From positions 124,001-188,000 of the forward strand of contig CBFFRP010000263.1 of NCBI GenBank assembly GCA_965644295.1: DNA of 64,000 nucleotides, written 5' to 3'. The position numbers and the translations under genes were made by a program. The notes beneath the pieces were generated by a model, which was not told where the DNA came from, did not search any database, and saw only the letters and a list, made by a program, of their open reading frames with translations. Below are positions 46,126-59,129 of the stretch, piece after piece. This DNA is from Paraphysomonas bandaiensis (taxonomy: Eukaryota; Chrysophyceae). Within the stretch, counting starts at the first letter, position 1, and each line of letters starts with the position of its first letter.

Positions 46126-46947
46126 TCTGATGCTAATACATTGTCTAAGCAATGATCTAATCGGTATACTCGCACATGAAACGATTGAGATTTCGTGACA
46201 CATTTTCATTTTTATACATCAGAATATCAAAGAATTTGTTAGAATGTCTTACATTACATTATTGTAATTAGAAAAGATTACGTGACCTATTCTTAAGGTC
46301 AATACTGTTATGTCTTCCCGCCACGGCCAAGATCACTTAGCCATTGTATTGTATTGCGGAAAGTGAGTAGAATTTGCAATTTACTACAAGCATATTTTGG
46401 ATATTGCTTTCTCTTGGTTCCGTGAAACAGAATTCAATTCTATTTGCACGACACTCTGACCACCGATTGTTCATATGTATTAATCTTTTATTTCGCAATT
46501 TTTTGATTTAACCTACTAGTAATCATCTATCTAGTTCACGAAACTTTGATTTCTTTTTCAATTGATGAATAGCGAACATGTGTGTCATCATATAGCTTTT
46601 TTATTTCGTGGCTGACAGGAAGAGGAAGGGATAAAGAAGCAACAGATTTGAATACATAGAATATTATATATATTGGACGGTATTTATCCTGGAACATGTA
46701 ATACTAGCTTGGGGATACGGGGATACTATATGATAGTTTTGAAGTAAATCCAACAAAGTGGTTACTTACCACTTGAAATACAGTATTGCGTAATATGAAT
46801 TTATTTATTTATTGTCATAATACATCCATTCACACTAGTTGGCGATTTAATACAGAATGCTAACAAAGCATGATGACTAGATCGCCCATGTTATACGCTA
46901 GTGCACTGATACCACATACCACACACACATACGTTCAGCTCCACGAG
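46126..46947. other. Convergent intergenic region
   Basis: 822 bp, strongly AT-rich, without an ORF or a repeat I can name. Confidence 0.5.
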
Positions 46948-48839
46948 CTACGCCGCAAACTTAGCACGAATACCAGCATCCAATATTGGAATCATAAAGT
47001 CACACTCTTTTCTTTTCACGCCACTCACCATATGCGCATCATTTGCTTCCTTGATGACCAATAATTCATCAGAATTTCCTTCATAGGGACTCCATGATGG
47101 CACTTCAGTCACGCCAACATCATTACTTGAGGGATTTCGAGAGGTAAAAAAATTTCCCCAGTATGATGACATAACATCTGCCATTAGTAAATCCTTTTCA
47201 TGTGCCAGCAATTCAGATTGGTGGAAAGCAAACTCAATTTCAGCGACATGTCGTGTCACTGGGGCATGGCGCGGAGTATGCTCGAAGTGATAAAGATATG
47301 TGGGCGATATCCGATCGCTGATTGATGCATTGGACAGTTGTTGGGATGTGTATTTCGCGGGACAAGACATAAAGTTATCACCTAGAGTGCAAGAGTCAAT
47401 AACAAATTTGTGATAGGTACAATGAATTCAAAAACGTACCGAGAGATCGCTGCGCGGCCCACCAATACACAGTGCCTTTTGGAGTATCAGGGTAGCTTTT
47501 ATTCACAACGTAAAGTTCATTAAGCTGAGCAATCTGATCAGCAGTATATCCCTGGTTCGCCCAGTGTGCATAAAGCTGACTTTCTGTAGCATCATGAGGG
47601 AAAAAGGTGAATATGGATCCTTCGTCAGAGTTCGTCCCGTGGAGAATAGGTACATCGTTAATATCTCCATTTGCAAGCGCAATCCAAGGATGTGTAGTCA
47701 GTTCAACTCCATCTACTACTGGAGCATATCCGCAAAATTTGCCGTACGTTTTCATCGATGCACGTTTCAGCGTAATCGCATCCAGGCTGCGTAAGCAATT
47801 CACATCTGCGCAGTTCGTTTCGGACAGAATATTATTGTACGTGTCCTCAGCACATTCAAGGTTTACACTGACCCAGTCAGAAAATGATCCTGATTCCAAA
47901 ATCACAGACTGATACAATCCAAATGATTTCGGGGCGGTAAGATGGTTGCTCATAGATCCAGCACCAGCTGACTCCCCAAAAATAGTAACACGATTTCTGT
48001 CACCTCCAAATGAACCTGCACGTTGTACATCAGATGGTGTAAACTCCGCAATAATAGGTGTTGTATTGTATGTTCATGTAATAAATATTGCACGTGATGT
48101 AGTGACAGGACATATCGACTATGCTATCAAACTATTACAGAGTATTGATATGAAGGGGGTTTACCTATATTACGTTGAACCCACTCAAACGCAAGTCGCT
48201 GATCTTGCAATCCATAGTTTCCAGTACTTCCACTCTCTGTATCTATAAACCTTAGATTCTCAGAGCCCAAAAAGCCAAACACATTTAAACGGTAATTAGT
48301 AGTCACCAGTATAGCTTTTCCTTGCATGTATTCAATCATGTCCACACCATCATAAAGTGGCAAATGGCTGCCACCAGATATATATGAACCCCCATGAACA
48401 AATACGCCAACGGGGACACTCCCTTCAGCATATGTATAATTCAAGTTAACATAAACGTTTAGAAACAAACAATCTTCGCTTCCATCATCAAATATGCCAT
48501 CATCTCCCCTGTGACATACAGTATATTATAATCATACGCTATCTGCGTATACACTCATATGTACCATAAATACTGTATACAGGCGTGCCCAAAGCGCGTG
48601 GCATCATATATCTGACTCGTGTTTTCATTTACCCATGGCACTGGAGGGGCCCATCTAAGGTCTCCTACAGGAGGCTGAGCGTATCTGATACCTTTAAAGG
48701 TCGCAATGTGTCCCTCTTGACTGCCCTGTAATACAGTCCCATCAGGTAGAGTTACGACCGTATCACTGGCTCTACATGTCACCAAAACAAGAAATAAGGG
48801 AGTGATTAACTGGATCATTGCTATGTTCTCATATGGCAT
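46948..48839 (-). CDS. Secreted carboxylesterase (type B)
   Basis: Four exons encode a carboxylesterase/lipase-type alpha/beta hydrolase. The N-terminus (MIQLITPLFLVLVTCRA, an ATG at about 48818 inside the frame from 48839) is a signal peptide. Family motifs follow: FKGIRYAQPPVGDLRW, the EDCLFLNVYV pair, VGVFVHGGSY (oxyanion hole), GLQDQRLAFEWVQRNIG, FGGDRNRVTIFGESAGAGS with the nucleophile Ser, GTNSDEGSIFTFFP with the acidic residue, and TRHVAEIEFAF with the His. The catalytic triad is complete. Such secreted enzymes cleave short-chain or aromatic esters. The second intron (about 48019-48167) is longer than most in the window. Confidence 0.9.
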
Positions 48840-50041
48840 GATTCAGATGTTAGATCAGTTAGGAGATCTTAGAGAACATACATACAGCCATGTACTCTGT
48901 ATGATCTATACATGTATGTATGATGTCTACAGCAGTAGATGATGACGTAAAGTACCGGTATAGCCGTATAGCTGTGCAATGTATATTAGATAGGAATTCC
49001 TACGTAGTATTTGTAGCTGTATTACTGTAACACATCAAAAAAACGGATTTATGACTCCAAGGAGGACTTCTCAATCCTCGCAACATACATATGCACAGGA
49101 CGAGGGTTTAGGGATATCACACAACAGAGTAGTTATGCACATACATGTCGCTCTCCTGCATTAAGAGACAGTCTCTTTGTGTTCTTCATGTACACTTCTA
49201 GACTTTTAGTGGTATAGTACATGTGCCATGTTAAATAATCGATGTAAGTGAAGGGGTTGACATCATTGCAACGCCTGGTGCTCATCCGATTCATGAAATG
49301 AGCCCTAACTTGCACTCAACTGTAGAAGAACCTGTTCGCAACCGTGCAACATGAAATGTTTTGAAGAGTGCCATTGGCTTGGACATTTAATCATGTAGCC
49401 AATTTCAGCTATTTATTCATATTTATTTAAGCTATTTAAGCTGAACAACGTAGACTACATGGGTTCGAAAACTTTAAAAGCCGTATTACTGCCTCGACAA
49501 TATCTAATAGAATTTTGGTTAGTATAAAATTCTTCATGAATTCAACTATCTCTATGTGAAAAGGTCGTAGATGTTAGTGCAGTGATCGTTACATACTGGT
49601 GTTGTCTCCAGAAGTAACGAGCTCCTTGTATGTCTGTATAAATTTTGGTGTATAATTAATATTAAGGAAGCATATAATTATCGTAAGGACACAGAGGGGA
49701 ATTACTTAATGAGATACACTATGCAACACAACCAAAGTGGATGAATATTGTCGTCGCACATATTTTGTATTTTGGTATTTGGTGCAACTAACTCGTGAGT
49801 AAATGAAATAACTGGTTATAAGTTCCTATGCATATATTTAAAACTAAAAAACTATTATTTGACGAGAGAGGCGAATCTCATATGCTATAGTAACAAGTCA
49901 TTTAACCATATTGACCAGGTCTAACAATATATTTCACTTTGGCCAAGTACCATGTACAATGAAACTTTTCATCATAATTATGTCATGCTGAGCAAACTGC
50001 AAAATCATAAACTTAGGTAGAAATTTATTTGCGCTACCTGC
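48840..50041. other. Intergenic region upstream of the carboxylesterase
   Basis: 1.2 kb with TCTACAGCAGTAGA at about 48927, 90 bp upstream of the esterase ATG. The remainder is AT-rich with no supported gene. Confidence 0.5.
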
Positions 50042-50700
50042 TTAGCGATACTTTTGACACAATTCGTCAAATCCTTTTAAATCGAGGGTAGAAATACGCC
50101 TAATCTTTAATTAATAAACTGTTAGAAAATTACTTACATAATCCTACATTTACCTTTAGAGTCTCCTCATCCTCAACAAGTTGAAATATAGCATCTATCT
50201 CAGTACATGAGAGATCTACATTTTGGAATAAGTGTTTAGTTTAGTATAACAAGTTTATTACCAAGTGTGGTAGCAAAATTTCTGATAGCCTTTTCCTCAA
50301 GCTCATGCAAGCCGTCTGCTGAAGCAGCACGAATGGCATCATACACAAGAAGTTTCCTTATTTTCGCAAGCTTTGACTTTTCCATTAAGCTAATTAAATT
50401 CAAGGTATTATTTTGATCGCTTGAATTTAAAACCTCCTCGATGACTTTAGAATCATAATTCATACTTAGGAAATGTCCCCTTATCCAATGCATTTCACAT
50501 TCACTTAGTGATCCATCACCAAATGCCGAGCTCGTTACAGCAGCTATCATTCCCGCCTCAAGGTCGGCACACGCTGAAGGGGCAGAAGTGAAACCATATT
50601 GTTCCATATGATAATGGGCAGCTATCTGCTCTCGTATAGAGCAAAGAGACCTTTTGAAACATGGCATATAGTTATGTCGAACGAAAACCCGGGTCAACAT
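50042..50700 (-). CDS. TerB-like (tellurite-resistance B family) protein, possibly mitochondrial
   Basis: Three exons (50262-50700, 50154-50215, 50042-50104) give 187 residues. The start MLTRVFVRHNYMPCFKRSLCS is basic and amphipathic, like a mitochondrial presequence. The body has TerB-like features: IAAHYHMEQYGFTSAP, AAVTSSAFGDGSLSECEMHW and LVYDAIRAASADGLHELEEK, with the paired GDG/DG acidic turns that bind divalent metal in TerB. Eukaryotic homologues exist but are poorly characterised. A stress or metal-handling role is only inferred from the family. The large transposon upstream starts 188 bp before its ATG. Confidence 0.75.
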
Positions 50701-50887
50701 CGTAGATAAACCACAATATAGATATATCTAGTCCGCAAAAGATGCTGATAAATGGATGCACTTCACAGTACGATATTAGACACATAGCTGCAGTAGATAC
50801 AAACAAGAACAACAACAAGGATACGAGCGACTATCTTGGTACTGTATACAGCAGCAGCAGCAGTACGGAGTATTGTACTGGTGTACC
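50701..50887. promoter_or_regulatory. Upstream region of the TerB-like gene
   Basis: 187 bp before the minus-strand ATG. GTATACAGCAGCAGCAGC lies at about 50844. It ends in the left target duplication GGTGTACC (50880-50887) of the long-TIR element. Confidence 0.45.
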
Positions 50888-53843
50888 GACAACAGCATCG
50901 GAGGGGCAGCACCCACATCGGAGGGGCAACACCGTAGTCCCGTTTTTCTGTTCTGTATGTGAATATTAGTATGATCGAATGGGGATGGCGGGCTCTTCAT
51001 ATCTACACACCACATCCAAATAAGCATATCTTCATATTAAAACTATTCGGAATGTACTGTTGTGTTGTTGTGCCCACTGTAGAAACTTAATTTTATCGAT
51101 TTTATGCTGTAATGATGCAGGAAAACCACCCAAATAATGACCACAGTGGGGACCACACAATCCCATTATCATGAAGTGCTCGTGACAATCATACATCCCT
51201 AGTAGATGAAGACTGTCCCCTGGATGATTTGTCATTAGATATCTTTTGAAGGAGCTTCAGAAAGAGCTATCAGCGGATGAGGTATACGACGAAAAGTGTT
51301 TACATGAAGCTCTTCTGCAGCAGTGCAGGGCAACTATGAAAGGAAGGATATATGCAAAGATACCCAAAGAGAATGGGGAAATGGAGGGAGAAACAAAACT
51401 AGGAGACAAGATTTGAAGATAGGTGGCATTGAATATATATCATTATGCTTTATCATGAAGACTTTAAAGCGAACTAGAATTTAAGGACATACATACTTCC
51501 CTTGCAGTAAGCTGTAAGACGAAGTTGTTTGTGAGTATGGATTTCATGATATAAACAACTAATGTGGTGTACGTTGTAGATCGCCGTAATGATATTGCAT
51601 TTCGGTCAATAGTACATACTTAAATCATCGTATGCCTTATTTGCATAAACCATTTGATGTAACCTAAAACTGTAATGATGTATATTATACTTTCCGTGTA
51701 GTAAGCTATTTATGCATGTATATTGCATGATGTAACAAGTGTAATGTATGCTGTAGGCCGCTGCAATGATATTCGAATTTGTTTTTGTTAATTGCACATA
51801 CTCAAACCTTCGTATGTCACAACTATTTGTCTAACGTTATCTCGCAGCAGCAATTTCTAGCGAGCGTGTGCAAGCAAGCTAGGGACTATTTATTATAGTT
51901 TACAGACAATCGTTTCAATATACTCATGCTAAGGTATAGCAAGTAGCTATGTAACGCTTGTAAAATGTTTATATGTGCGCGAATAATAAGACGAAGAGCC
52001 GTTGCATCTAACACTATTATAAAACGGGACAACCTCACCCCTGTACGTCATTTGTCTAAATTTTAAAGTCTAAAATTATTACTACCTGCCAAACTGTGTC
52101 TAGGTACAAGTAGGAAAAGGCTTGTTAAGCCCCTGATATAGTGGAGAAATTTTGCAAGGAGGAGGGGTGAGAAGAAAGAAATAATGCCGCAGCTTTGGCG
52201 AAACATGCGAAGGCGGCTTAGGCTCTGTTGGGAAGGTAATCAGAGAAGGACAGGTTTAATTCCTTATCTCCAGAGCAGTATAAGGCTGAGAAAGTGACCA
52301 AGAAAAGAGTAGGAGCTGAAGCAATAAGACAGAAGTTTGAAGCAGTCGCTGGAGAATTAGCTGAAGCTCTTGTTTTCCTTGAAACATATCATCGTTGAAG
52401 AGTATCTGAGTTAAACGTTTTTGAAGTATATTAGTTGAAACATGTCTTGTTTGAAAAGTGTTTTAGTTGTAACATGTCTTGTTTGAAAAATATATTAGTT
52501 TTAACATATTTTGTATGAACAAATGAGAAGTATTCTAGCTGAACCATGTTTTGTTTAAAAAGTGTATTAAGTAGAAACGTACTAACCTTTTTTAAAAGTA
52601 TCTGAATTGAAACAACTTTTGAAACATCTAAACGATGTATGAAATAAATTTCCCAGGAATAGTATGAGAAAAATTCCATGTACTTGCACGAAACAGATTG
52701 CTTACGAGGCCAGGAAGCAAGCAGTATAACCGTTTTTCGTCTTATTATTCGCGCACATATAAACATTTTACAAGCGTTACATAGCTACTTGCTATACCTT
52801 AGCATGAGTATATTGAAACGATTGTCTGTAAACTATAATAAATAGTCCCTAGCTTGCTTGCACACGCTCGCTAGAAATTGTTGCTGCGAGATAACGTTAG
52901 ATAAATAGTTGTGACATACGAAGGTTTGAGTATGTGCAATTAACAAAAACAAATTCGAATATCATTGCAGCGGCCTACAGCATACATTACACTTGTTACA
53001 TCATGCAATATACATGCATAAATAGCTTACTACACGGAAAGTATAATATACATCATTACAGTTTTAGGTTACATCAAATGGTTTATGCAAATAAGGCATA
53101 CGATGATTTAAGTATGTACTATTGACCGAAATGCAATATCATTACGGCGATCTACAACGTACACCACATTAGTTGTTTATATCATGAAATCCATACTCAC
53201 AAACAACTTCGTCTTACAGCTTACTGCAAGGGAAGTATGTATGTCCTTAAATTCTAGTTCGCTTTAAAGTCTTCATGATAAAGCATAATGATATATATTC
53301 AATGCCACCTATCTTCAAATCTTGTCTCCTAGTTTTGTTTCTCCCTCCATTTCCCCATTCTCTTTGGGTATCTTTGCATATATCCTTCCTTTCATAGTTG
53401 CCCTGCACTGCTGCAGAAGAGCTTCATGTAAACACTTTTCGTCGTATACCTCATCCGCTGATAGCTCTTTCTGAAGCTCCTTCAAAAGATATCTAATGAC
53501 AAATCATCCAGGGGACAGTCTTCATCTACTAGGGATGTATGATTGTCACGAGCACTTCATGATAATGGGATTGTGTGGTCCCCACTGTGGTCATTATTTG
53601 GGTGGTTTTCCTGCATCATTACAGCATAAAATCGATAAAATTAAGTTTCTACAGTGGGCACAACAACACAACAGTACATTCCGAATAGTTTTAATATGAA
53701 GATATGCTTATTTGGATGTGGTGTGTAGATATGAAGAGCCCGCCATCCCCATTCGATCATACTAATATTCACATACAGAACAGAAAAACGGGACTACGGT
53801 GTTGCCCCTCCGATGTGGGTGCTGCCCCTCCGATGCTGTTGTC
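50888..53843. mobile_element. Long-TIR DNA element with 8-bp target duplication
   Basis: Two arms of 1108 bp, 50888-51995 and 52736-53843, are inverted copies that differ at only a couple of positions I could see (for example one in GCAGCAGCAATTT). The element ends in GACAACAGCATCGG and its complement and is flanked by a perfect direct repeat GGTGTACC (50880-50887 and 53844-53851). Short identical frames occur in both arms (63 and 67 codons, for example MTNHPGDSLHLLGM) but are only fragments of something. The central 740 bp has coding-like but stop-interrupted segments (for example GAAAGAAATAATGCCGC near 52175) and no recognisable transposase. Near identity of the arms indicates recent activity or gene conversion. 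The superfamily could not be assigned. Confidence 0.85.
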
Positions 53844-54346
53844 GGTGTACCGGCTGTAGGAATTCCTAGGTATGTAAAGAAATGGAATTTCTATGGCACG
53901 AAATCTGTATTTTTAGGAGCCGGCGACCTAAAATTGATAAGACGAGTTCCAATCCACCATCTAAAATTCTAGTATTTTGTTAAACTATGAATCTAATAAA
54001 TCTGAAAAAACTTGTTTTCTAACCGAAAAAGCATACTTAGAAACGAAAATAGGGATTAGATGCAATAAAGCAGCAGTATATGACAGTTCCTTTTTGACGA
54101 CATATACCGGCCTGATACAGTGTATTATTACCCAGATATAACTCATCGTCTAGTTCTGAAGTAACCTCATCAAATCACTCCGCTTGCTACATCTTCATAG
54201 CGATATAGAGACAACCCATACGTTTCCTCCATCGCTTTCTAATGAGATGGCTCATATGATATACCGTCTATTGTATGCACGAGCTCTGTAATGTGTTTGA
54301 TGAATAGTGTGCGTTATATTTGAATATTGTTAAGTAGTGTAATAGC
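53844..54346. other. Upstream region of the kinase gene
   Basis: About 500 bp between the transposon's right target duplication and the kinase ATG. A CAGCAGTATATGACAG stretch lies at about 54071, 275 bp upstream of the start. Confidence 0.45.
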
Positions 54347-56844
54347 ATGGACTTTTCTTCCCCAGATGGATGGAGAAAGGTGAAAGTAATCGGACGAGGT
54401 GGGTCAAGTACAGTATATGAGGTTGATATCGTTGGAACTGATTTGGTTGTCGCTGCGAAAGAAATTCACATCGATGGGTTGACTAAAGACCAGGTGCTCG
54501 CTATAGAGGCTGAGATCGACACTATGAAAAGTTTGCAACATCAAAATATAGTTAATTATCTTGGAACTCAGCGACAAGAAAATTATTTCTACATTTTTTT
54601 GGAGTATGCTGACATGGGAAGCTTACGTCAACTTTATCAGAACCGCGGCGCTCTGTCAGAGCACCAAGCGGCACTCTGCACATGGCATATACTCAACGGG
54701 CTGTCGTATCTACATTCCAATGGTATTGCTCATAGGGATATCAAAGGGGCCAATGTTTTGCTGACTCATAAAGGTGAACCCAAGCTAGCAGATTTTGGTG
54801 CCTCGAAAAGATTCGACACTGCCTCTATAGTTAGCGGACTAAAAGGTACATTATCACAAGTTCGTTACCTGTTGGTGTACTCATGTCTTTTTCACTGTTC
54901 ACACAGGCACTCCTCACTGGATGGCTCCTGAAGTAATCAAGGGCACTCAGATGACCACCGGCTGGATGAAAGCAGACGTGTGGAGTTTGGGATGTACAGT
55001 AGTCGAGATGCTAACAGGTGCTTTTCTTGCTGACCTACCATATATCTATCGTATATGTTCTTATGTATACATTCGACTGACTGGCTGTCTATTACAGGAG
55101 ATCTTCCTTTTTCCGAATTTGAAAACCCGATGACTGCGATGTACCACATTGCTAACGGCATGTCCCCTCCTTTGAGGGATGTTCCTGTATCAGATCATGC
55201 AAGAACATTTGTGGCTGCTTGCACCACTGTTGACCCTTTTGAGCGCCCCTCTGTAGACGAGCTGCTACGTCACCCCTTCCTAGCATCTTGTAGTGCGGGA
55301 GAGTTTCTGTCGTTGGATGATTGCGACAGGTCATCAGACGTACATGATTATTCACCGGTTGTCGATTCCCGACCTCCTCCCCCGCCAGAGGAAGTCACTT
55401 GTAAAGAAGAAAATCCCGCACTCGATAGGGCTATCACAATAGACGCCCAGACGCAATCGGCCGAGACAAGTGGTACCAGTCTAGAGAGCCTTCAGGCTCA
55501 AAACACACCACAGATACACAAAACCCGTAAGACTCGACCTAAACCGGTTTCCAGTGAAGCTACTTCCACCCGTCCTACTATCAAGACGCAGCATGGTCTT
55601 CCCCCCCGTGCGACCGCAGGAAATTACGGCCAGTCAACTCAGTCTGGTACGAGGTATCCAACACCTCCGCAGGATCCTAAAGCCTCTACACAACACACGC
55701 CCCGATCTAGAAAGCATAGTAGTAACATCGGTGTGCGGGAAGAGGGAAATAGAGACAAATTTCTTGCTACTATGGATGCTTCAAACCGTGATGCTACAGG
55801 GGATTCACAAACGTCACTGATAGCGCAGACTCAAAATGCTCACTCACCCAGTGGACTGGATTCGGGACAATTAGTTGCGCAAGATTCTTCTAGCATTTCG
55901 AATGAGATTGACACTCTCGCAGGTTCTCTAGAGAGGAATCTGGGCGTCTTCTCAGAGGAGAACTTACAACGACATGATCAGCATAACCACCAGGAGCATG
56001 ATAATTCTGATAATTCTAAGGGTGAAAATGACAATCGCGTTGTCAGTATTATTTCCCACACAGCGCCTAATAGGGGGGGCTCCAGCTTGACGGAGAGTGG
56101 CGATGGGAGCGAAAACTGGCAGAACGAAGACACTAAGCTGGACGACATTAATGTAAGTGTATATTATGAATGTCCATCGACCTGCTTCTCACGCATATGT
56201 AGGGGCCGTTGAAGGTTGGCAATGAAAACACTATTTCTAACCCCCTTCGCCCTATCGCACCTCTTTCTAGCCAAAAGCTTAGTCTGTGTTCCGAGCCTTC
56301 CACAGGTGGTGTGCATATGACAAAGGGAAAGAGTAAGTCTGGCCTTCTGTTAGTTAAGAAGGACGCCTACCCAGTCCACCTAAAGCATGGCACGCTCGCC
56401 CATAGTAATCATGCTTTGCACATACACCCCCACGACAAACATCAGCTGAACTCGAAACCACTTAAACCATTGCGCAAACGAACAAAGCTAAGATCAAAAT
56501 CTGCCAATGTTTCTGGTGGGGGCTCTTCTATCGCCCTTCCACCTATGGAGAGACAGCCTAACGCTCTGCGAGCTCTAAAAAACCCAATGATTCCACAGCT
56601 GCAGCTACGCGTCATTCAGTCTGCCCCGTCCGTTTCTCGATCTGTTAATTTGCCCCCGATATTGTCAAGTAAAACTCCGAACAAGCTCCAATCCACGGCA
56701 CACAATTCGTATAGTAAGTGTAAACGCAGCCATGCTACTTCGTCCTCCCCGAGACATCTCGGTACACTTGGATCCCAGGGTCTCACTGGGGTATGTAAAA
56801 TGGAAGATGAAAAGGGTGGCATACTGGCTCCGAGAAAGGGCTGA
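54347..56844 (+). CDS. Serine/threonine protein kinase, MAP3K-like
   Basis: Four exons (54347-54845, 54907-55017, 55098-56152, 56203-56844) give 768 residues. The kinase domain occupies about residues 8-275: glycine loop [18 protein letters not shown] with Lys38, [11 protein letters not shown] with catalytic Asp131, DFGASK with Asp149, then [11 protein letters not shown] and [16 protein letters not shown]. The GANVLL and WMAPEVI pairing is typical of the STE11/MEKK group, which starts MAP-kinase cascades. It has all catalytic residues. The remaining 490 residues are disordered (Ser, Pro, Thr, Gln, Lys) and basic towards the end ([14 protein letters not shown]), with no second domain visible; they may be a regulatory tail. 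Which cascade it feeds is unknown. Confidence 0.9.
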
Positions 56845-57516
56845 GTGATGCTCACTGGCACTGCTTTGCTTTATATAGTTACGTATATGATTTATGACAC
56901 TGCGCTTTAGGTGCAGTTTTCTCTGTCGAATTCATATAACCGCTCCCGGCTTTACTATTGGAACTGCTGTGTGAAACTTTTTAGTTTACAATAAATGTAT
57001 ATAACTGTGTGTCATTATTCAGGCCCTTGGTTAGAGGGTGTGTTCCCATTTGAAGTAGTTGTAATTTAAATAAGCTTAATCGAATTATTGGAAGCTCTTG
57101 TGCGTCCTTCAGTTAATTTGAAATTTGTAATATACTTTAAAACTGTTCGATGTATTAACATATATTTACCGTGACCATTAAAAAGCATGGAATTAGCTTC
57201 GCTTCAATTTGGTTCATGAACAAGATACGTGGAGTGTACGGCCCCCGCGATATATTACATTGATGACTTTATTCTCTATTCCCACACAGATCGATACATC
57301 CAACAGTTTCAAATATACGTTATATTATCCTTGATTCAGGTACATTATAATTAGTGTCTATGGTATATGTCAATTTTGAAATTTATACGAAATACAGATT
57401 TTGAGGCAAGGTGTGTAAATACTAAACAGAATAATGGATGAATAAAAGGTATTGTAACAAAGTATCGCATTAACCGTAGAAAGAAATTTAACGTAATAGA
57501 ATCAAAACATTTCAGT
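56845..57516. other. Convergent 3' region
   Basis: 672 bp between two convergent stops, including an AATAAA-type poly(A) signal near 56990. The rest has no gene. Confidence 0.5.
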
Positions 57517-59129
57517 TTACGAGCCAATACTCTTGAGCGTTTGCCGTGCCAACTGAAGCTTCTGTTCATACGTTAGTGTTGACGGCTGGGACTGCTTCAC
57601 CACCTGTGTATCACTCACTTCAGTTCGAGTCTTGACACGACGACTTCGAGTATAGAGAACAACTGCAGCAGTTACGATGCAGCAGCTGACCAACAGAACA
57701 CAGCCAAAGATTACTGTCATCTGCTGTGCACGTCTTTCTTCCTCATCCCAGAATTCTGTTTCGAGCTTCATAGCCTCACGTTGCTCGAGGAGATGAGAAA
57801 CAGCTTGTTCAATTGCTTCTTCTGGAACAGAAGTCATTGGATCTTCGTCAGCAGCATGTCTGTACGCTGCCCATTGACCTAGGCGTACAGCAGCATATGT
57901 TCCCATTCCTAGCGCTAGTACACCTGCACCCGACAGGGCTCCAAGAGTTGCAATTCCTGCTGCAGCTCCTCCTCCACCAGATGCCAAAGTACCACCACCC
58001 TAAACAAAACCACGCAATGCATAAGCAAAGTTTCATAATACGATAGCATCATCTTCCGTACCCACGACGCAAGAGTGCTCATCATCTGCATATAGCCAGC
58101 ACCGTTTGCAGTGACAAGCGCATAAACACCCGCAGGTGCTACGAGAGTAGCTCCAGTGGCCGCAGCTTTACCCGATACTCCAGCTGAGTCATCAGGTAGA
58201 ACGTAATGCAAACTTCCACAACTATATATAATATCATCATGAACAAGTCAATATCCACTTGATTAGCTTTGTACCTTCCTAGGATGGGAGCTAAGGTGAG
58301 GGCCACTGGACCTGCTGCCATATTGGATATTCCAAAAAGAGAAGCCAGACCAGACTTTGCGCCTATTCCTGCCACAGAGAGAGAAGTGGTCCCAAGAAGG
58401 CCAGTACCACTGGAGGATATGGCAAGGGCGAGTGGAGCCATACGGTGCAAACCCATAGCGGTTACAACTCCAGAATGTGCGGTGACAGAACTTGTTGTAG
58501 CTGAAACACGAACCTGAAGATCTTCTAACTCGTTTATGAGAGCAGAGCGTGATTCAGGATCAGAGAAGAACTCTCTCACCAAACTGTCCTTTAACAATGT
58601 CTGCATTCCGGATACCAGGAGTGACATATATCTTCCTGCTGGCATCTTTGAAGAGATATGTTCCAGAACAATGATATCTACAAAATAATCAACTACGAGA
58701 TAAAAGAATAAGGTATATAGAGTGACCTCGTAGCCATTGTCGCTGATCTTTTTCACTTAAGTCTTCATTAAGAAATCGAGGATGAATCACAACAAAAATC
58801 TCGTACATCATTTGAGTTAAATTTGTGAGGCTTTCTGCTCCTTGAAGTCCTTCTATTAAGGATGCTGCAGTTTGTAGCCGCCCAGCTGATCCCGCTCCCT
58901 GTAATGGTATTGCAAAACTCATACACGATAACATCCATAGCAACAACAATACCAACAGGGCCTCTGTGTTTGCGGCGAGAACGAAGTCAAACATGCGCGT
59001 TCGGACTTCTTCTCTCGCGTGTTCGAGAGCAGTAAGAGTATCCAACTTGGAATCATTGTTTGTGGTTGTAGTGGTAGAGGCATACGACAATGATACCACT
59101 ACAAACAACACTGATACAAAGACCTTCAT
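57517..59129 (-). CDS. Secretory-pathway membrane protein with Gly/Ala-rich hydrophobic core
   Basis: Four exons encode about 470 residues; no family recognised. The N-terminus (MKVFVSVLFVVVSLSYAS) is a signal peptide. A second hydrophobic helix (LLVLLLLWMLSCMSFAI) follows. The middle has IIVLEHISSKMPAGRYM and ELEDLQVRVSATTSSVT. Then comes a long Gly/Ala/Ser-rich stretch (SGTGLLGTTSLSVAGIG; ASGGGGAAAGIATLGALSGA) with low charge, like membrane-inserting or pore-type glycine-zipper segments. Near the end is a clear membrane helix (VIFGCVLLVSCCIVTAAVVL) and a basic cytosolic tail. The layout suggests a single- or triple-pass membrane protein. Function unknown; the glycine-zipper analogy is an inference. 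Confidence 0.65.

Noticed and set aside
51032-53699. Paired identical frames of 63 and 67 codons
   Set aside because: They are the two copies of the inverted arms of the transposon, not separate genes; no start context or domain.
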